Made by a program: the position numbers and the translations under genes. From IMG/VR virus record IMGVR_UViG_3300009164_000071, positions 1-64,000 of that record: a DNA stretch of 64,000 nt; one strand, 5' to 3'. This DNA comes from a virus. This document shows positions 44,733 through 54,681 of this stretch, in pieces; the first letter of the stretch is position 1; every line of letters starts with the position of its first letter. The notes under the pieces are model-generated. The model had not been told where the DNA came from, did no database searches, and saw only the letters and a list, made by a program, of their open reading frames with translations.

Positions 44733-46616
44733 TTAGATTGCGGCTCCTACAAGAATATTATTAATACCACCGCCTGAAATGGTTAGGTTAATGTTCGTAC
44801 TTGTAGTTGCGTTGGTTGTATAAGTTTGATTAACTGTTCCATTGTCAGTGAATACCATGCTATTACCTTGTATGGTTAGATATACAGTGGCTGTGATTGC
44901 ATCACCTGCATAATTATAGGCAAACAAACTAGCTGTGGTTAGGATGTTTGTTCCTGTATATAAAAGATTCTGCGTTGGCATGACCACACTGACCTGTGAC
45001 GGTAGGTCAAGTGTTAACAGGTGTACTGTATAATTACCTAGTTCACGCCCTTGCATCCATAAACGTCCTCGTGCATCTAAGCCACAGTAAGACATTTCAT
45101 AGGGATATACTGAGCTAATATACCAACCACTGGTTGTTGAGAATCTCATAAAATTAGTTTTAGTATAGGTAGGAACTACCATCATATCGCCTATAGCGTT
45201 GAGTGGTAGCCAATCACGTGGCATGTTATAGTTATCTTGGAAAGTAAACCTACTGTGATAAGTTAGTGTACTATCAGTGGCAGTATTGATAGTAAATGTC
45301 AACATGGTACGCTGTGTACTGGTGTTCCAACGTGTTGGAGCACTACCTTGATGATTAGATTTGTCGCTTAACCAGAAAGTTATGTACCACAGGCCGTTGG
45401 GCACCGGTTGGAATTGCCATGGTTGAATATGCCATGCGTCTTGACTACTCTGTGCTACTGCCGATCCGCCGGTAATACCATACTTACCTGCATAGTTGAA
45501 CAATGCGTAAGCACCCACGCTACTGGTACTACCATAGACCATGGTACAGGTACTTGTGGTTATTGGTGGTGGAATTGATGCACCAGTGGCTGTGATGTTC
45601 AATGGATCCCAACGGAATACCACAGGTGCTAGATTTCCCTGAAAGTCAAAGTGACTGGAATAGAACACACGTTTGTTGCTGGCATCATATCTAATATTGC
45701 TGGGACGCGAATGTAGATTCCATTCTAGTGAAGCTACAAACGCATTAATATTAGTTGATGTAGTCATGGTTGAATTAGTACCAGCCCAACTAATTCTAGT
45801 TAACGTATAAGGATTACCGGCGGTGTTATCTTTCATGGTACACCAAACAGTGGCACTGGTTGCAGGCTCTACTCCAACAAAGAATGTTGTTTGCTGAGTT
45901 TGATCCATGGCAGACAAGAAACTAATAGGTCCATTAGTTGCATCATCCCAACGATTTATCAAAGTGACTTCGTCGTGTGGTGCATTGTTAGTAGCCAAGC
46001 CCCATAGACGCTTCCAACGACGTTGCCCGTCAAGTCCCGTGGCAGTCATATCTTGGAAAGTGTCTTCCCAGAAATAATTTTGAGGAAGTGCCGCGCCACT
46101 ATTACCGACAGATCCTCTGGTTGTATTGTAGATATAACCCTGTGTTATATCCGGACCAAATATGCCAAATTGTCCAAAATGCTGTCCAGCAGTTCCACCG
46201 ATATTAACACCATCATTTGAAAACGGCCAAGTCATCCATGCTCTTTGCGTACTGGTGTTATACCAAGAAACTTTGGCAGGAAAGTTAACCGGATCTAAAC
46301 TGCGATGGAATGAAGAATAGGCATCTCTATCTGCGTTTGTGCCTGTATCACCTGCGGCTCCGGAACACTGAATCGAATTCCCTATAAGTCTTAGACTTCC
46401 ATAATATGTTCCCGACCCGTTCCAAGGACTTGGACTCAACGGATTAATCAATAATGAAAAATCTTGATAGTGAAAATATGAGTTAAACTGTGGGGTTAGG
46501 AATGTGGCATCGTGAGCCAGACTAGAAAGATACAGTCTGTTTGTTGCTGTATTTGGATCTTCGATCAAGGGATATATCGCCTGCCCTAAATTTCCGCTGA
46601 TGTGTACTAAAGCCAT
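44733..46616 (-). CDS. Tandem adhesin-like paralogue 3 of 3
   Basis: A 627-residue protein of a family that I do not recognise. It has the class-D N-terminus MALVHISG, then PLIEDPN, NRLYLSSLAHDATFL and FHYQ. Shared internal signatures are SNIRYDASNKRVFYSSHFD, CTMVYG, WQFQP, TRW-(N)TSTQRTMLTF, MPRDWLPLN and YPYEMSYCGLDARGRLW. The C-terminal 90 residues (LLYTGTNILTTASLF onward, GNSMVFTDNGT, GGGINNILVGA) form an Ig-like domain. Strand pattern and repeated WD-like turns suggest a beta-propeller or similar host-binding head, but that is inference. AGGAGAA precedes the ATG. Compared with paralogue 2 it carries small insertions in the first 250 residues. Confidence 0.75.
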   Translation of the reverse strand: MALVHISGNLGQAIYPLIEDPNTATNRLYLSSLAHDATFLTPQFNSYFHYQDFSLLINPLSPSPWNGSGTYYGSLRLIGNSIQCSGAAGDTGTNADRDAYSSFHRSLDPVNFPAKVSWYNTSTQRAWMTWPFSNDGVNIGGTAGQHFGQFGIFGPDITQGYIYNTTRGSVGNSGAALPQNYFWEDTFQDMTATGLDGQRRWKRLWGLATNNAPHDEVTLINRWDDATNGPISFLSAMDQTQQTTFFVGVEPATSATVWCTMKDNTAGNPYTLTRISWAGTNSTMTTSTNINAFVASLEWNLHSRPSNIRYDASNKRVFYSSHFDFQGNLAPVVFRWDPLNITATGASIPPPITTSTCTMVYGSTSSVGAYALFNYAGKYGITGGSAVAQSSQDAWHIQPWQFQPVPNGLWYITFWLSDKSNHQGSAPTRWNTSTQRTMLTFTINTATDSTLTYHSRFTFQDNYNMPRDWLPLNAIGDMMVVPTYTKTNFMRFSTTSGWYISSVYPYEMSYCGLDARGRLWMQGRELGNYTVHLLTLDLPSQVSVVMPTQNLLYTGTNILTTASLFAYNYAGDAITATVYLTIQGNSMVFTDNGTVNQTYTTNATTSTNINLTISGGGINNILVGAAI

Positions 46617-46655
46617 TTTATTCTCCTAAATTTCCTGTTAAATTTTTCATTAGAT
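46603..46655. repeat. 53-base identical junction repeat, copy 1
   Basis: A 53-base sequence identical to 48439-48491. It covers the last codons and stop region of the upstream paralogue, the intergenic spacer with AGGAG, and the first codons of the next paralogue. It marks the junction of the tandem duplication. Confidence 0.9.
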
Positions 46656-48452
46656 GTTTGCTCCAACTACAATATTGTTGACACCACCACCGAATATAGT
46701 CAAGTTAACTGTGGTCCCTGTTAAGGTGTTAGTTGTTGTGGTCAAACTAGTTGTTCCGTTATCAGTGAACAACATGCTATTACCGTTGATGCTCAAGTTT
46801 GTGACCATGCTGGCCAGTGAGCCTTGTGCATCGAAGACAGATACTGTGGCACTGGTCAAGATGTTTGTGCCAGTGTATGTATAAGTTGAGCTGGACATAA
46901 CCACACTGACTGTGTATGGGACCGTTGGTGTTATTAAGTGTATGGCAAAGTTTCCAATTTCAGTGCTTTGTCCCCATAACCGATTCTGTGAATCTAAGCC
47001 CAGTGTTCGCATTTCATAGGGATAGCTGTTGGTCAATCCCCAACCCAGTGTTGGGTTAAATGTAAAAAAGTTAACCTTACTGTAGACTGGCACAGCCATT
47101 TGTGTTCCTTCTGCGTTGATTGGTAAGAATTCTCTTGGAATTTCAAAAACGCTGGGGAATGTGTAAGAACTGTGATAGGTCAAAAATGCAGTTGATGTTG
47201 TATCAGTTGTTGTATTGATACTGTAGGTCATCATGGTACGACGTAGTGGGTTATCCCATCGCGTTGGCGCATTTCCGCCATAGCCTGCAATTTTGTCAAT
47301 GGGCCAGAATGTTAGATACCATGTTGTAGTATTTGCCGGGCGGAACTGCCATGGATGCATACGCCATGAATCAGCGGCAATGGTTGTTTGGAATGCAGTA
47401 TTCTGATACAGTTGACTGTAGTTAGTAAAAGTCCCCACTGCATAGACCATGGTGCAGGTTGTTGCTGTGAATAGGCCGTCTGTTCTAGTTGGATCCCAGG
47501 TAAATCTCTGTGGCTTCAATTCGTTCATACCGTCAAAGTGACTGGAGTAGAACACCCGAGCGGTAGCACTGTCATATCGAATATTACTAGGAGTGGTATG
47601 ACGATAGGTATAGCCTCCACCGCTAGCACCTACACTACGATCACCTGTACCAAATATTGTAGTTTTTACAGGAGTTATAGGTGCAGGAGTTGCTGAATAT
47701 CTATAAATGAAGAAAGGTTCGCCGGTTTGAGTTGGTCTTGATTCAACCATATAAACATTATTAGCAACATCTGCTCCTATAAACCAAGAGTTAAGTGCTA
47801 CATCGGCAGCAATACCAGTAAAACCAATATTTGTTGGATTGTCGTAGTTGGTCACACCAATGACGTTGTTGTAGTATGAATTGGCTTGTTGCACTCCCCA
47901 AAGTCTTTGATTAACTGCATCTTCAAAGTATAAAGTGGTTGGCGCATAAACGTTATTATTACTAATATACAATGCGCCTGTTGTTATGTCTGAGGGATAT
48001 ATTAGATAATTACCTGAACCTTGGGCAGTGGTCCCAACATCTTGCCAGGGGTAGGTCATAATAACTCTGTTGTTGACAGTGTACCAGTTTCTTTTTGCAG
48101 GGTAGTTAACGGGATCTAAACTTGAATGAAATGCCGCCCAATTATCTCGTTGGTTGTTATCAACGCTGGTTTCACTTGTTGTATAACAATTAACAGTGGC
48201 CTTGATCAATGACATACTTCCGAAACCATTGGCCGGGACAACTGGCAAATTACCAAATGTGTAGGCACTTTGGAACGGGGTGTTGCCTGTATGATAGTGG
48301 AACTGGCTACCAAAAATTGGATTTAGGAAAGTGCCGTCATGCCCTTGTGCTGTAAAAAACAAACGATTTTGAGTGGGATTGGGATCCTCGATCAACGGTG
48401 TTATATTGGCGTAGACCCGAGCCACTGTTCCACTTATATGTACTAAAGCCAT
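46650..48452 (-). CDS. Tandem adhesin-like paralogue 2 of 3
   Basis: A 600-residue paralogue with the class-D start MALVHISG, PLIEDPNPTQNRLFF, GHDGTFL and FHY. It shares SNIRYDSATARVFYSSHFDG, CTMVY, HPWQFRPANTTTWYLTFW, TRWDNPLRRTMMTYSINT, PREFLPIN, YPYEM and the C-terminal Ig-like region with GNSMLFTDNGT and GGGVNNIVVGANI. It differs from its neighbours mainly in residues 80-280, where the receptor-facing loops would be expected. The 53-base junction on both sides is identical, so duplication is recent or converted. The ATG has AGGAGAA upstream. Function unknown, probably a fibre tip protein. Confidence 0.75.
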   Translation of the reverse strand: MALVHISGTVARVYANITPLIEDPNPTQNRLFFTAQGHDGTFLNPIFGSQFHYHTGNTPFQSAYTFGNLPVVPANGFGSMSLIKATVNCYTTSETSVDNNQRDNWAAFHSSLDPVNYPAKRNWYTVNNRVIMTYPWQDVGTTAQGSGNYLIYPSDITTGALYISNNNVYAPTTLYFEDAVNQRLWGVQQANSYYNNVIGVTNYDNPTNIGFTGIAADVALNSWFIGADVANNVYMVESRPTQTGEPFFIYRYSATPAPITPVKTTIFGTGDRSVGASGGGYTYRHTTPSNIRYDSATARVFYSSHFDGMNELKPQRFTWDPTRTDGLFTATTCTMVYAVGTFTNYSQLYQNTAFQTTIAADSWRMHPWQFRPANTTTWYLTFWPIDKIAGYGGNAPTRWDNPLRRTMMTYSINTTTDTTSTAFLTYHSSYTFPSVFEIPREFLPINAEGTQMAVPVYSKVNFFTFNPTLGWGLTNSYPYEMRTLGLDSQNRLWGQSTEIGNFAIHLITPTVPYTVSVVMSSSTYTYTGTNILTSATVSVFDAQGSLASMVTNLSINGNSMLFTDNGTTSLTTTTNTLTGTTVNLTIFGGGVNNIVVGANI

Positions 48453-48491
48453 TTTATTCTCCTAAATTTCCTGTTAAATTTTTCATTAGAT
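48439..48491. repeat. 53-base identical junction repeat, copy 2
   Basis: The second copy of the 53-base junction sequence (see 46603-46655). The corresponding junction at 50.28 kb, before the first paralogue, has a different spacer, so the copied unit spans one gene plus its 3' spacer. Confidence 0.9.
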
Positions 48492-50291
48492 ATTTGCTCC
48501 TACCGCAATATTATTCATTCCCGCACCGGTTATGGTTAATTTAACCACTGCGCCCGATACCGCATTAGTAGTGGTAGTATAAGTTTTTGTACCACTATCT
48601 GTAAAAATCATGCTATTACCCACCACAGTCAATGTTAGTGTTGATGCAACTAACACCCCACTTGAATTGAACGCAGTTATGTATGCATTCGTATTTATGT
48701 TAGTTCCAATGTAGGTATAACTAGCACTGTCATATCTTATGTTAATTGTCATCGGAGTTGATGTTGTTAACATGTGTACTGAGTAATAACCCGAGCCGTC
48801 TTTGCCAACTCCCCATACTCTGTTCTGATTATCCAATCCCACTGATACCATTTCATAGGGATAAACATTAGTCAGTGTCCATCCCTGTGTGGCATCAAAC
48901 TGATAGAAGTTAGTCTGTCCTGTTGCAGGCGCTACAACCTGTGTGCCGTCACTGTTTATTGGTAAAAAGTCACGTGGCATGTTGGTTGTGGTATTAAATG
49001 TAAAGACGCTATGAAAAGTCAGTGTACTATCTGTAGCAGTATTAATAGAATACGTCATCATAGTTCTTGTAGCAGGTGTACCCCAACGTGTTAATGCATT
49101 GGCGTTATTATGTCCCTTGTCTGTTAACCAATAAGTTATGTACCAAGTTGTGGTATTAGCAGGACGGAATTGCCATGGTTTAATATGCCAAGCACCACCT
49201 GTGTTTGCGCCGCCAGTATTTGGATACTTGGCTGCTCTAGATGTATAGCCATTTGCGGCGGTCACACCACTGTAGACCATGGTGCAGGTTGTTGCTGTAA
49301 AGCAGGTACTGGTATTAAGATCAGTAGGGTTCCACTGATATCGTATGGGCAATAATTCGTTGCTACCGTTAAAGTGACTTGAATAAAATACACGAGAAGT
49401 TGCACTGTCGTATCTAACATTGCTAGGGCGGCAATAATTAAAAGCCACGCTGTTCCATCCGTAGCCTAGCAGGCCTGTGGCCAACGGCGCACCTAGTGTA
49501 GATACATAAGAGATAACACCCGCAGGACTGATACGATGAATAGCATAAGGATCACCTACTGTGGCATCTTTATTTCTAACCCACCATGCATTATTACCTG
49601 TGTCAACTCCGAGGAAGAATGTTGTACCGTCATTGTTGTTTGACAGATGTGTGACGTTAGCGGCCAATACGTTATCATAGTTAGTCACATAACTGACATT
49701 GTCCATCTGTCCATTAGATGTCTGTAAGCCCCATAATCTAACGTTGGCCACATCTTCATAGAACATGAGATTTGGAAAGTTATTATTACTCTGTGCTGTA
49801 GAAGTAAAAATAGCACCTGTTGAACTAGTTATGTCTGAGGTATAGATCATGTAGGTATTGAAAGGACCAGTAGCATTATACAAATCCTGTTGTGGATAAG
49901 TTATAATAGCTCTGTTGTTAACTGTGTACCATGAACGCTTGGCAGGATAGTTAACAGGATCTAAACTACGATGGTATCCACCCCATCCATCTTTATCAGC
50001 ATTTGAGCTAGAGTCAGCCGCACGAGGTGTCCAAATTGCAGCCTTGTTAGTTAATAAATTTCCACCAAATAGAGTTGTACCTGCACCTTGTGGATTTCCA
50101 TAACCTGTTGACGATAATTGATTAATGTTAATTAAAGATTGATAGTGAAAAGTTTGGTTGAATTGAGGAGTTAGATAATTAGCTTCATGTGCAACTCCGC
50201 TGAGAAAAATTCTGTTAGCAGAAGGATTTGGGTCCTCAATCATAGGGGTGCATTGCAATCCTAAAGTTGAACTAATATGTACTAAAGCCAT
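48486..50291 (-). CDS. Tandem adhesin-like paralogue 1 of 3
   Basis: A 601-residue paralogue and the first in transcription order. The class-D start is MALVHISSTLG, followed by PMIEDPNPSANRIFLSGVAH and FHYQ. Shared signatures are SNVRYDSATSRVFYSSHFNG, CTMVYSG, HIKPWQFRPANTTTWYITYW, TRWGTPATRTMMTYSINT, MPRDFLPIN and YPYEMVSVGLDNQNRVW. It ends with the Ig-like domain (YTYIGTNINTNAYITAFN, GNSMIFTDSGT, GAGMNNIAVGANI). AAGGAAT precedes the ATG. It follows the 1439-aa fibre with one base between the ORFs, so the three paralogues belong to the same operon and probably form part of one fibre complex. Confidence 0.75.
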   Translation of the reverse strand: MALVHISSTLGLQCTPMIEDPNPSANRIFLSGVAHEANYLTPQFNQTFHYQSLININQLSSTGYGNPQGAGTTLFGGNLLTNKAAIWTPRAADSSSNADKDGWGGYHRSLDPVNYPAKRSWYTVNNRAIITYPQQDLYNATGPFNTYMIYTSDITSSTGAIFTSTAQSNNNFPNLMFYEDVANVRLWGLQTSNGQMDNVSYVTNYDNVLAANVTHLSNNNDGTTFFLGVDTGNNAWWVRNKDATVGDPYAIHRISPAGVISYVSTLGAPLATGLLGYGWNSVAFNYCRPSNVRYDSATSRVFYSSHFNGSNELLPIRYQWNPTDLNTSTCFTATTCTMVYSGVTAANGYTSRAAKYPNTGGANTGGAWHIKPWQFRPANTTTWYITYWLTDKGHNNANALTRWGTPATRTMMTYSINTATDSTLTFHSVFTFNTTTNMPRDFLPINSDGTQVVAPATGQTNFYQFDATQGWTLTNVYPYEMVSVGLDNQNRVWGVGKDGSGYYSVHMLTTSTPMTINIRYDSASYTYIGTNINTNAYITAFNSSGVLVASTLTLTVVGNSMIFTDSGTKTYTTTTNAVSGAVVKLTITGAGMNNIAVGANI

Positions 50292-50292
50292 T

Positions 50293-53200
50293 TTACAAAT
50301 TCCTTGTGTATAAAAAAGTCACCGCTAAATTTGATCCAGCTAATGCAGTACCAACTGTTCCTACATTAACTCCAAAATAATCCCCTGTGGCGGCAGTTAT
50401 AGGAACAGTATAAGCTGTAGAAGTTAACTGCATATTAGGTACAGTTAATGATGCAACTTGTATTCCATTCTTGGTTATTGAAAGAATGATCCCTGATCCT
50501 ATTGGTGCTATATTTACCCGTGCTACAATGTTGAAGATACTGATGTTGGTTGCCGCATACCAAAACATTGCGGCATTGGCTATACTTAATTGACCTGGTA
50601 TAGAATATTGTTTTTCAAATATTGTACCTGTGCTAGATGTAGCTGTACCACTGCCACCACTACCTGCACCCCCGTATACTGATCCAGCTCCAATAGCACT
50701 GCTGTTATCAAACCAAAAATTACTATTTCCGTCGTAGGTATAACGTAATAATACATCGTTGGTAGTATCATACCACCAATCACCTACTGTAGGATTTGTT
50801 GGTGCAGTGGGGCTAGACGTAGATCTAACACCGCCACCAACAATATTTCCACCTACATTTAAGTTTCCATTAATGCCTGCACCGCCAGTGACAAGTAATG
50901 CACCACTGTTAGTACCTGTTGACTGCGTAGGATTTGTAAACCGTGCTACTCCAGGAATCTCACCAAATCGTAGGCCGGCTCCAATAAACACATCGCCGCC
51001 GATACCAACACCGCCTCTAACTATCAATGCACCCGTTGTGGTAGACACCGATGTGGCGCTAGATGTAATATTCAACGTATTTGGTATTAGGCCGCCTGAG
51101 AACGTAGCTGAAGTATTAACCACACTGCCATTTGAATAAATGACGCCGGCAACATGCAGATCTCGACCAAATGAACCACCACCAACAACGCTTAATGCAC
51201 CTGTTGTGGTTGAAATAGCATTCGAAGAACTGGTTATAACTAAAGTATTAAATGTACCAGTGGTTGCGCTAAAGTCAATAATGCTGGCACTGGCAGTTAG
51301 GTTAATTATTCCGCCAATATTAATGTTTCCGCCGAGCCAAATATCTCCGCCAAAAGACGCACCACCTGCAACAATTAAAGCGCCAGTGGTAGTGCTTGTG
51401 CTGTTTGTTGTGGTATTAATATACAATGGTGATGTTATTGTCCCGCCATTAAATCCGCCAACGCCACCCCCGCCTCCACCACTACCAGCACCACCAGTAA
51501 ATAATACACCGTTCTGATAGATGTTTCCGTTGAAATTAATGTCGCCGCCAACGTTAATGCCGCCATTGGGTACAGTTATAGCAGTTGATGCCGAAGATAG
51601 CGCAACTAAATTAATAAATGTCCCAGTGCTACTACCAAATTTTTGACCGCCTACATATACTGTGCCGCCTACATACAAATCTTGAGCAACACCAACTCCG
51701 CCCGATACAATTAATGCACCGCTGGTAGTACCTGTTGAATTTGTTGTGTTGCTTGTGCGTAGTGTGCTAGTTGTTATAACACCAAACCCGCCACCTGCAG
51801 AAAGATTTATATCTGCTGAACTTGATATAACAGCAGATCCTGTTCCAACATTTATCGTTCCGCCAACAGTTAAGTCTTTACCTACACCAATACCGCCTAC
51901 AACTGTCAATGCTCCTGTATTGGTGCTAGTGCTGGTTTCCGGTCCAGTTATTTTAATATTGTTAAATGTACCTGTACTAGCAGTAAAATCAGTAAAACTA
52001 CTGCTACCTATTAGATTAAGTGTTCCAGCAAGATTAATATTTCCGCCAACAAACAGATCTTTACCAAACGCGCCGCCACCTGGAATGACCAATGCTCCTG
52101 TTGTAGAAGTAGTCGGTAATGAATTAAGTGTACTGGTTGACTTAATAAGTGTTATTGTTGCTGTGTTTGCACTAAGGCTAGTAAAAGTGACAGCGTTAGT
52201 TTGGAAAAAAGTTCCTACAAGATTAAGATTCCCACCAACATACAAATCTCCACCAATACCTGTACCGCCGGTGACCTGCAAGGCACCCATTGCATAGGTA
52301 TTAGCTGATCCAGCTGAGCTGTTGGTTAACTGTACTATCTGATTAGTTGATCCCGCAAATGTTCCGGTTGGACCTTGAGGTCCTTGAGCGCCAGTATTAC
52401 CTTGACTTCCTTGAGGTCCTTGTGGACCAGTTGCGCCAGTTGGTCCTTGAGGACCTGTTGCACCTAATGTTCCTTGTACTCCTGAAGCACCACTTGGTCC
52501 AGTTGGTCCTGTGACTCCGGCCCCGCTAGGTCCTTGAGGTCCGGTGACTCCGACTCCGCTAGGTCCTTGAGGTCCGGCATCTCCTTGACCTCCCTGCGGT
52601 CCTTGTGGTCCTTGGGCGCCTTGTGGTCCTTGAGCACCTGTGGCACCTGTGACACCAGATGGCCCTAAATTAGCATAGGCCGCAATAGTAGCTGTTGTAA
52701 TAATAACAGATCCACCAATTGTAGAAGTTTGCTCAATATTAACAGACCCACCAAACCCTGCACCACCTGCAACAATCAATGCGCCTGTGGTAGTCGATGT
52801 TGACTCAGCATTGTTTGAAGTTTGAATAACATCATCAGTTTGTACCAATGTAGTAGTGACCGTGGTATATTGAATTGTTAACTTCTGAGCAACAATTTCT
52901 CCGCCGACGTACAAGTTTCCGCCAATACCAACCCCACCGGCAACTACTAACGCACCTGTGATTGTTGAACTTGACTCAGTGTTAGCCACAACACTGACTT
53001 TTCCAGTGTTATCAATAGTAAGGCTAGATGTAGCACTTGCTCCTATTGTACCAATATCGAATGACGAACCATTAACAGTAAATGGTGCGTAGGCATTACC
53101 GGCACTGTTAAGACTGGTTATGTTATTGTTTCCAGCAGTACTTCCTACTGTGAATGCCCACTGGTCTCCTGCGCCAGAACCTTTCATCTGCAGGGCGTAT

Positions 53201-54612
53201 TGATTTCCTGAACCTATTTCTGTTATAACCAGTGATGAGGCATTTAATGAGCCACCGGCATATAAGCTGCCGCCAATTCCTACTCCACCTGCAACTACCA
53301 AACTACCAGTCGATGTGCTGTTTGAATTTGTTGTATTGCTTAAACGTAGTGTACTAGTTGACAATATTCCATAGCCGCCACCTGCAGAAAAGTTTATATC
53401 TCCCGTACTTGCTAGTGTAGATACTCCTGGGCCTTGTGCTGAAATTGTACCGCCAACATTAAGGTCGCCGCCAACACCAACTCCGCCTAGTACAGTTAAC
53501 GCACCACTGGTAGTTCCAGTTGATAGTGTAGCATTATTAATAAAAATTGTAGAAGTAGTTGTGCCTGTTATTGCACCAGATGGACCTGCTGGACCTGTAG
53601 TACCAATAGATCCCTGTGCGCCAACTCCAGTTGGTCCAGTAGGACCTGTATAACCTTGAGCACCTTGCGGTCCTGTGACACCCTGTGGTCCTTCATCGCC
53701 TTGAACTCCTTGTGGTCCCTGAGGTCCTGTGACACCCTGAGGTCCTGTGACGCCTTGTACTCCCTGTGGTCCTTGAGGTCCAGTGACGCCTTGTGGTCCG
53801 CTAGGACCCTGTGGTCCAGTGACTCCTTGAACTCCTTGAGGGCCTTGTGGTCCTTTGGGGCCGCTTGGTCCACTTGGACCTAAATAAGCAAATTGTGCAA
53901 TTGTTGCTGTTGTTATTACAACAGCACCCGCAATAGTTGATGTTTGACCTACATTGATTGCGCCACCAATACCAACGCCGCCTGTGACTACTAACGCACC
54001 TGCTGTTGTGCTAGTTGAAGATGTGGTATTTGTTATTGATACAGCATTATCAGTGGTTGCGCCTCTATTTGTTATACTCTGTAATGTACTTGTATTCCAA
54101 ATAGTTATTGCGCCTGTACTGGTGTTAACAGCAGTATCAGTTCCTGCAAATATAGTAGTTGTTTGATTTATTAAATCTTGTAAATATTGACTAACTGTAG
54201 CAGTTGTTAATATTAAAGCACCGCCAACATATGACGATGTACCAACATACAATGCGCCACCAATGCCGACGCCTCCTGCAACTTTTAATGCACCTGTAAT
54301 TGTAGAAGTTGAGGAACCGGTACTGTTAACAAGTATTGTTTGAAACGTGCCGGTGGTTGCAGTAAAGTCAGTAAAACTAGTACTAGCAGTTAGATTTAGT
54401 GCTCCAACAAGGTTAATGTTTCCACCAACCCAAAGATCTCCGCCAATACCGGATCCGCCTTTGACAATTAAGGCGCCGGTAGCGGTCGAAGTGCTGGCAT
54501 CGGCAGTATTAATTGATACACTGCCTGGTACAGTAAAGTTGCCGTTAGCATCGATGATCGCATTATCGCCAACGCTGAGGCCATTCTTTACTTCAAAATT
54601 CTTGTTTGACAT
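50293..54612 (-). CDS. 1439-residue collagen/GG-repeat tail fibre
   Basis: A long fibre with the class-B N-terminus [14 protein letters not shown]. It has 15 clear copies of the GALxVxGGVGIGGxLYVGG repeat and two collagen-like Gly-X-Y stalks (residues of about 244-344 and 649-751) rich in GPQGPQ and GPSG. Near the end a W-type module, [20 protein letters not shown], is followed by WFDNSSA. The C-terminal 110 residues are a beta domain resembling that of the 281-aa fibre. Collagen triplets and repeated beta turns imply a trimeric rod, and the last domain is the likely receptor contact. GGGGAA precedes the ATG, and a CTAAATA late element lies about 28 bases upstream. Confidence 0.85.
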   Translation of the reverse strand: MSNKNFEVKNGLSVGDNAIIDANGNFTVPGSVSINTADASTSTATGALIVKGGSGIGGDLWVGGNINLVGALNLTASTSFTDFTATTGTFQTILVNSTGSSTSTITGALKVAGGVGIGGALYVGTSSYVGGALILTTATVSQYLQDLINQTTTIFAGTDTAVNTSTGAITIWNTSTLQSITNRGATTDNAVSITNTTSSTSTTAGALVVTGGVGIGGAINVGQTSTIAGAVVITTATIAQFAYLGPSGPSGPKGPQGPQGVQGVTGPQGPSGPQGVTGPQGPQGVQGVTGPQGVTGPQGPQGVQGDEGPQGVTGPQGAQGYTGPTGPTGVGAQGSIGTTGPAGPSGAITGTTTSTIFINNATLSTGTTSGALTVLGGVGVGGDLNVGGTISAQGPGVSTLASTGDINFSAGGGYGILSTSTLRLSNTTNSNSTSTGSLVVAGGVGIGGSLYAGGSLNASSLVITEIGSGNQYALQMKGSGAGDQWAFTVGSTAGNNNITSLNSAGNAYAPFTVNGSSFDIGTIGASATSSLTIDNTGKVSVVANTESSSTITGALVVAGGVGIGGNLYVGGEIVAQKLTIQYTTVTTTLVQTDDVIQTSNNAESTSTTTGALIVAGGAGFGGSVNIEQTSTIGGSVIITTATIAAYANLGPSGVTGATGAQGPQGAQGPQGPQGGQGDAGPQGPSGVGVTGPQGPSGAGVTGPTGPSGASGVQGTLGATGPQGPTGATGPQGPQGSQGNTGAQGPQGPTGTFAGSTNQIVQLTNSSAGSANTYAMGALQVTGGTGIGGDLYVGGNLNLVGTFFQTNAVTFTSLSANTATITLIKSTSTLNSLPTTSTTGALVIPGGGAFGKDLFVGGNINLAGTLNLIGSSSFTDFTASTGTFNNIKITGPETSTSTNTGALTVVGGIGVGKDLTVGGTINVGTGSAVISSSADINLSAGGGFGVITTSTLRTSNTTNSTGTTSGALIVSGGVGVAQDLYVGGTVYVGGQKFGSSTGTFINLVALSSASTAITVPNGGINVGGDINFNGNIYQNGVLFTGGAGSGGGGGGVGGFNGGTITSPLYINTTTNSTSTTTGALIVAGGASFGGDIWLGGNINIGGIINLTASASIIDFSATTGTFNTLVITSSSNAISTTTGALSVVGGGSFGRDLHVAGVIYSNGSVVNTSATFSGGLIPNTLNITSSATSVSTTTGALIVRGGVGIGGDVFIGAGLRFGEIPGVARFTNPTQSTGTNSGALLVTGGAGINGNLNVGGNIVGGGVRSTSSPTAPTNPTVGDWWYDTTNDVLLRYTYDGNSNFWFDNSSAIGAGSVYGGAGSGGSGTATSSTGTIFEKQYSIPGQLSIANAAMFWYAATNISIFNIVARVNIAPIGSGIILSITKNGIQVASLTVPNMQLTSTAYTVPITAATGDYFGVNVGTVGTALAGSNLAVTFLYTRNL

Positions 54613-54639
54613 TGGTTCATTTTCCCCAAATTCTAACTA

Positions 54640-54646
54640 TATTTAG
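54640..54646 (-). promoter_or_regulatory. Late promoter CTAAATA before the 1439-aa fibre gene
   Basis: CTAAATA on the minus strand lies 27 bases before the ATG at 54612, with GGGGAA between. It lies in the 69-base gap after the 834-aa gene and would serve the fibre and the three adhesin paralogues. Confidence 0.5.
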
Positions 54647-54681
54647 CCCTTAGAGTAAAATGTTGGTAAACCGGTCTAGAA

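Noticed and set aside
52360-53880. Regularly spaced short repeats that look at first like a CRISPR array
   Set aside because: The units are coding Gly-X-Y triplets in a continuous frame, without constant repeats and unique spacers of fixed size, and no cas genes are nearby.
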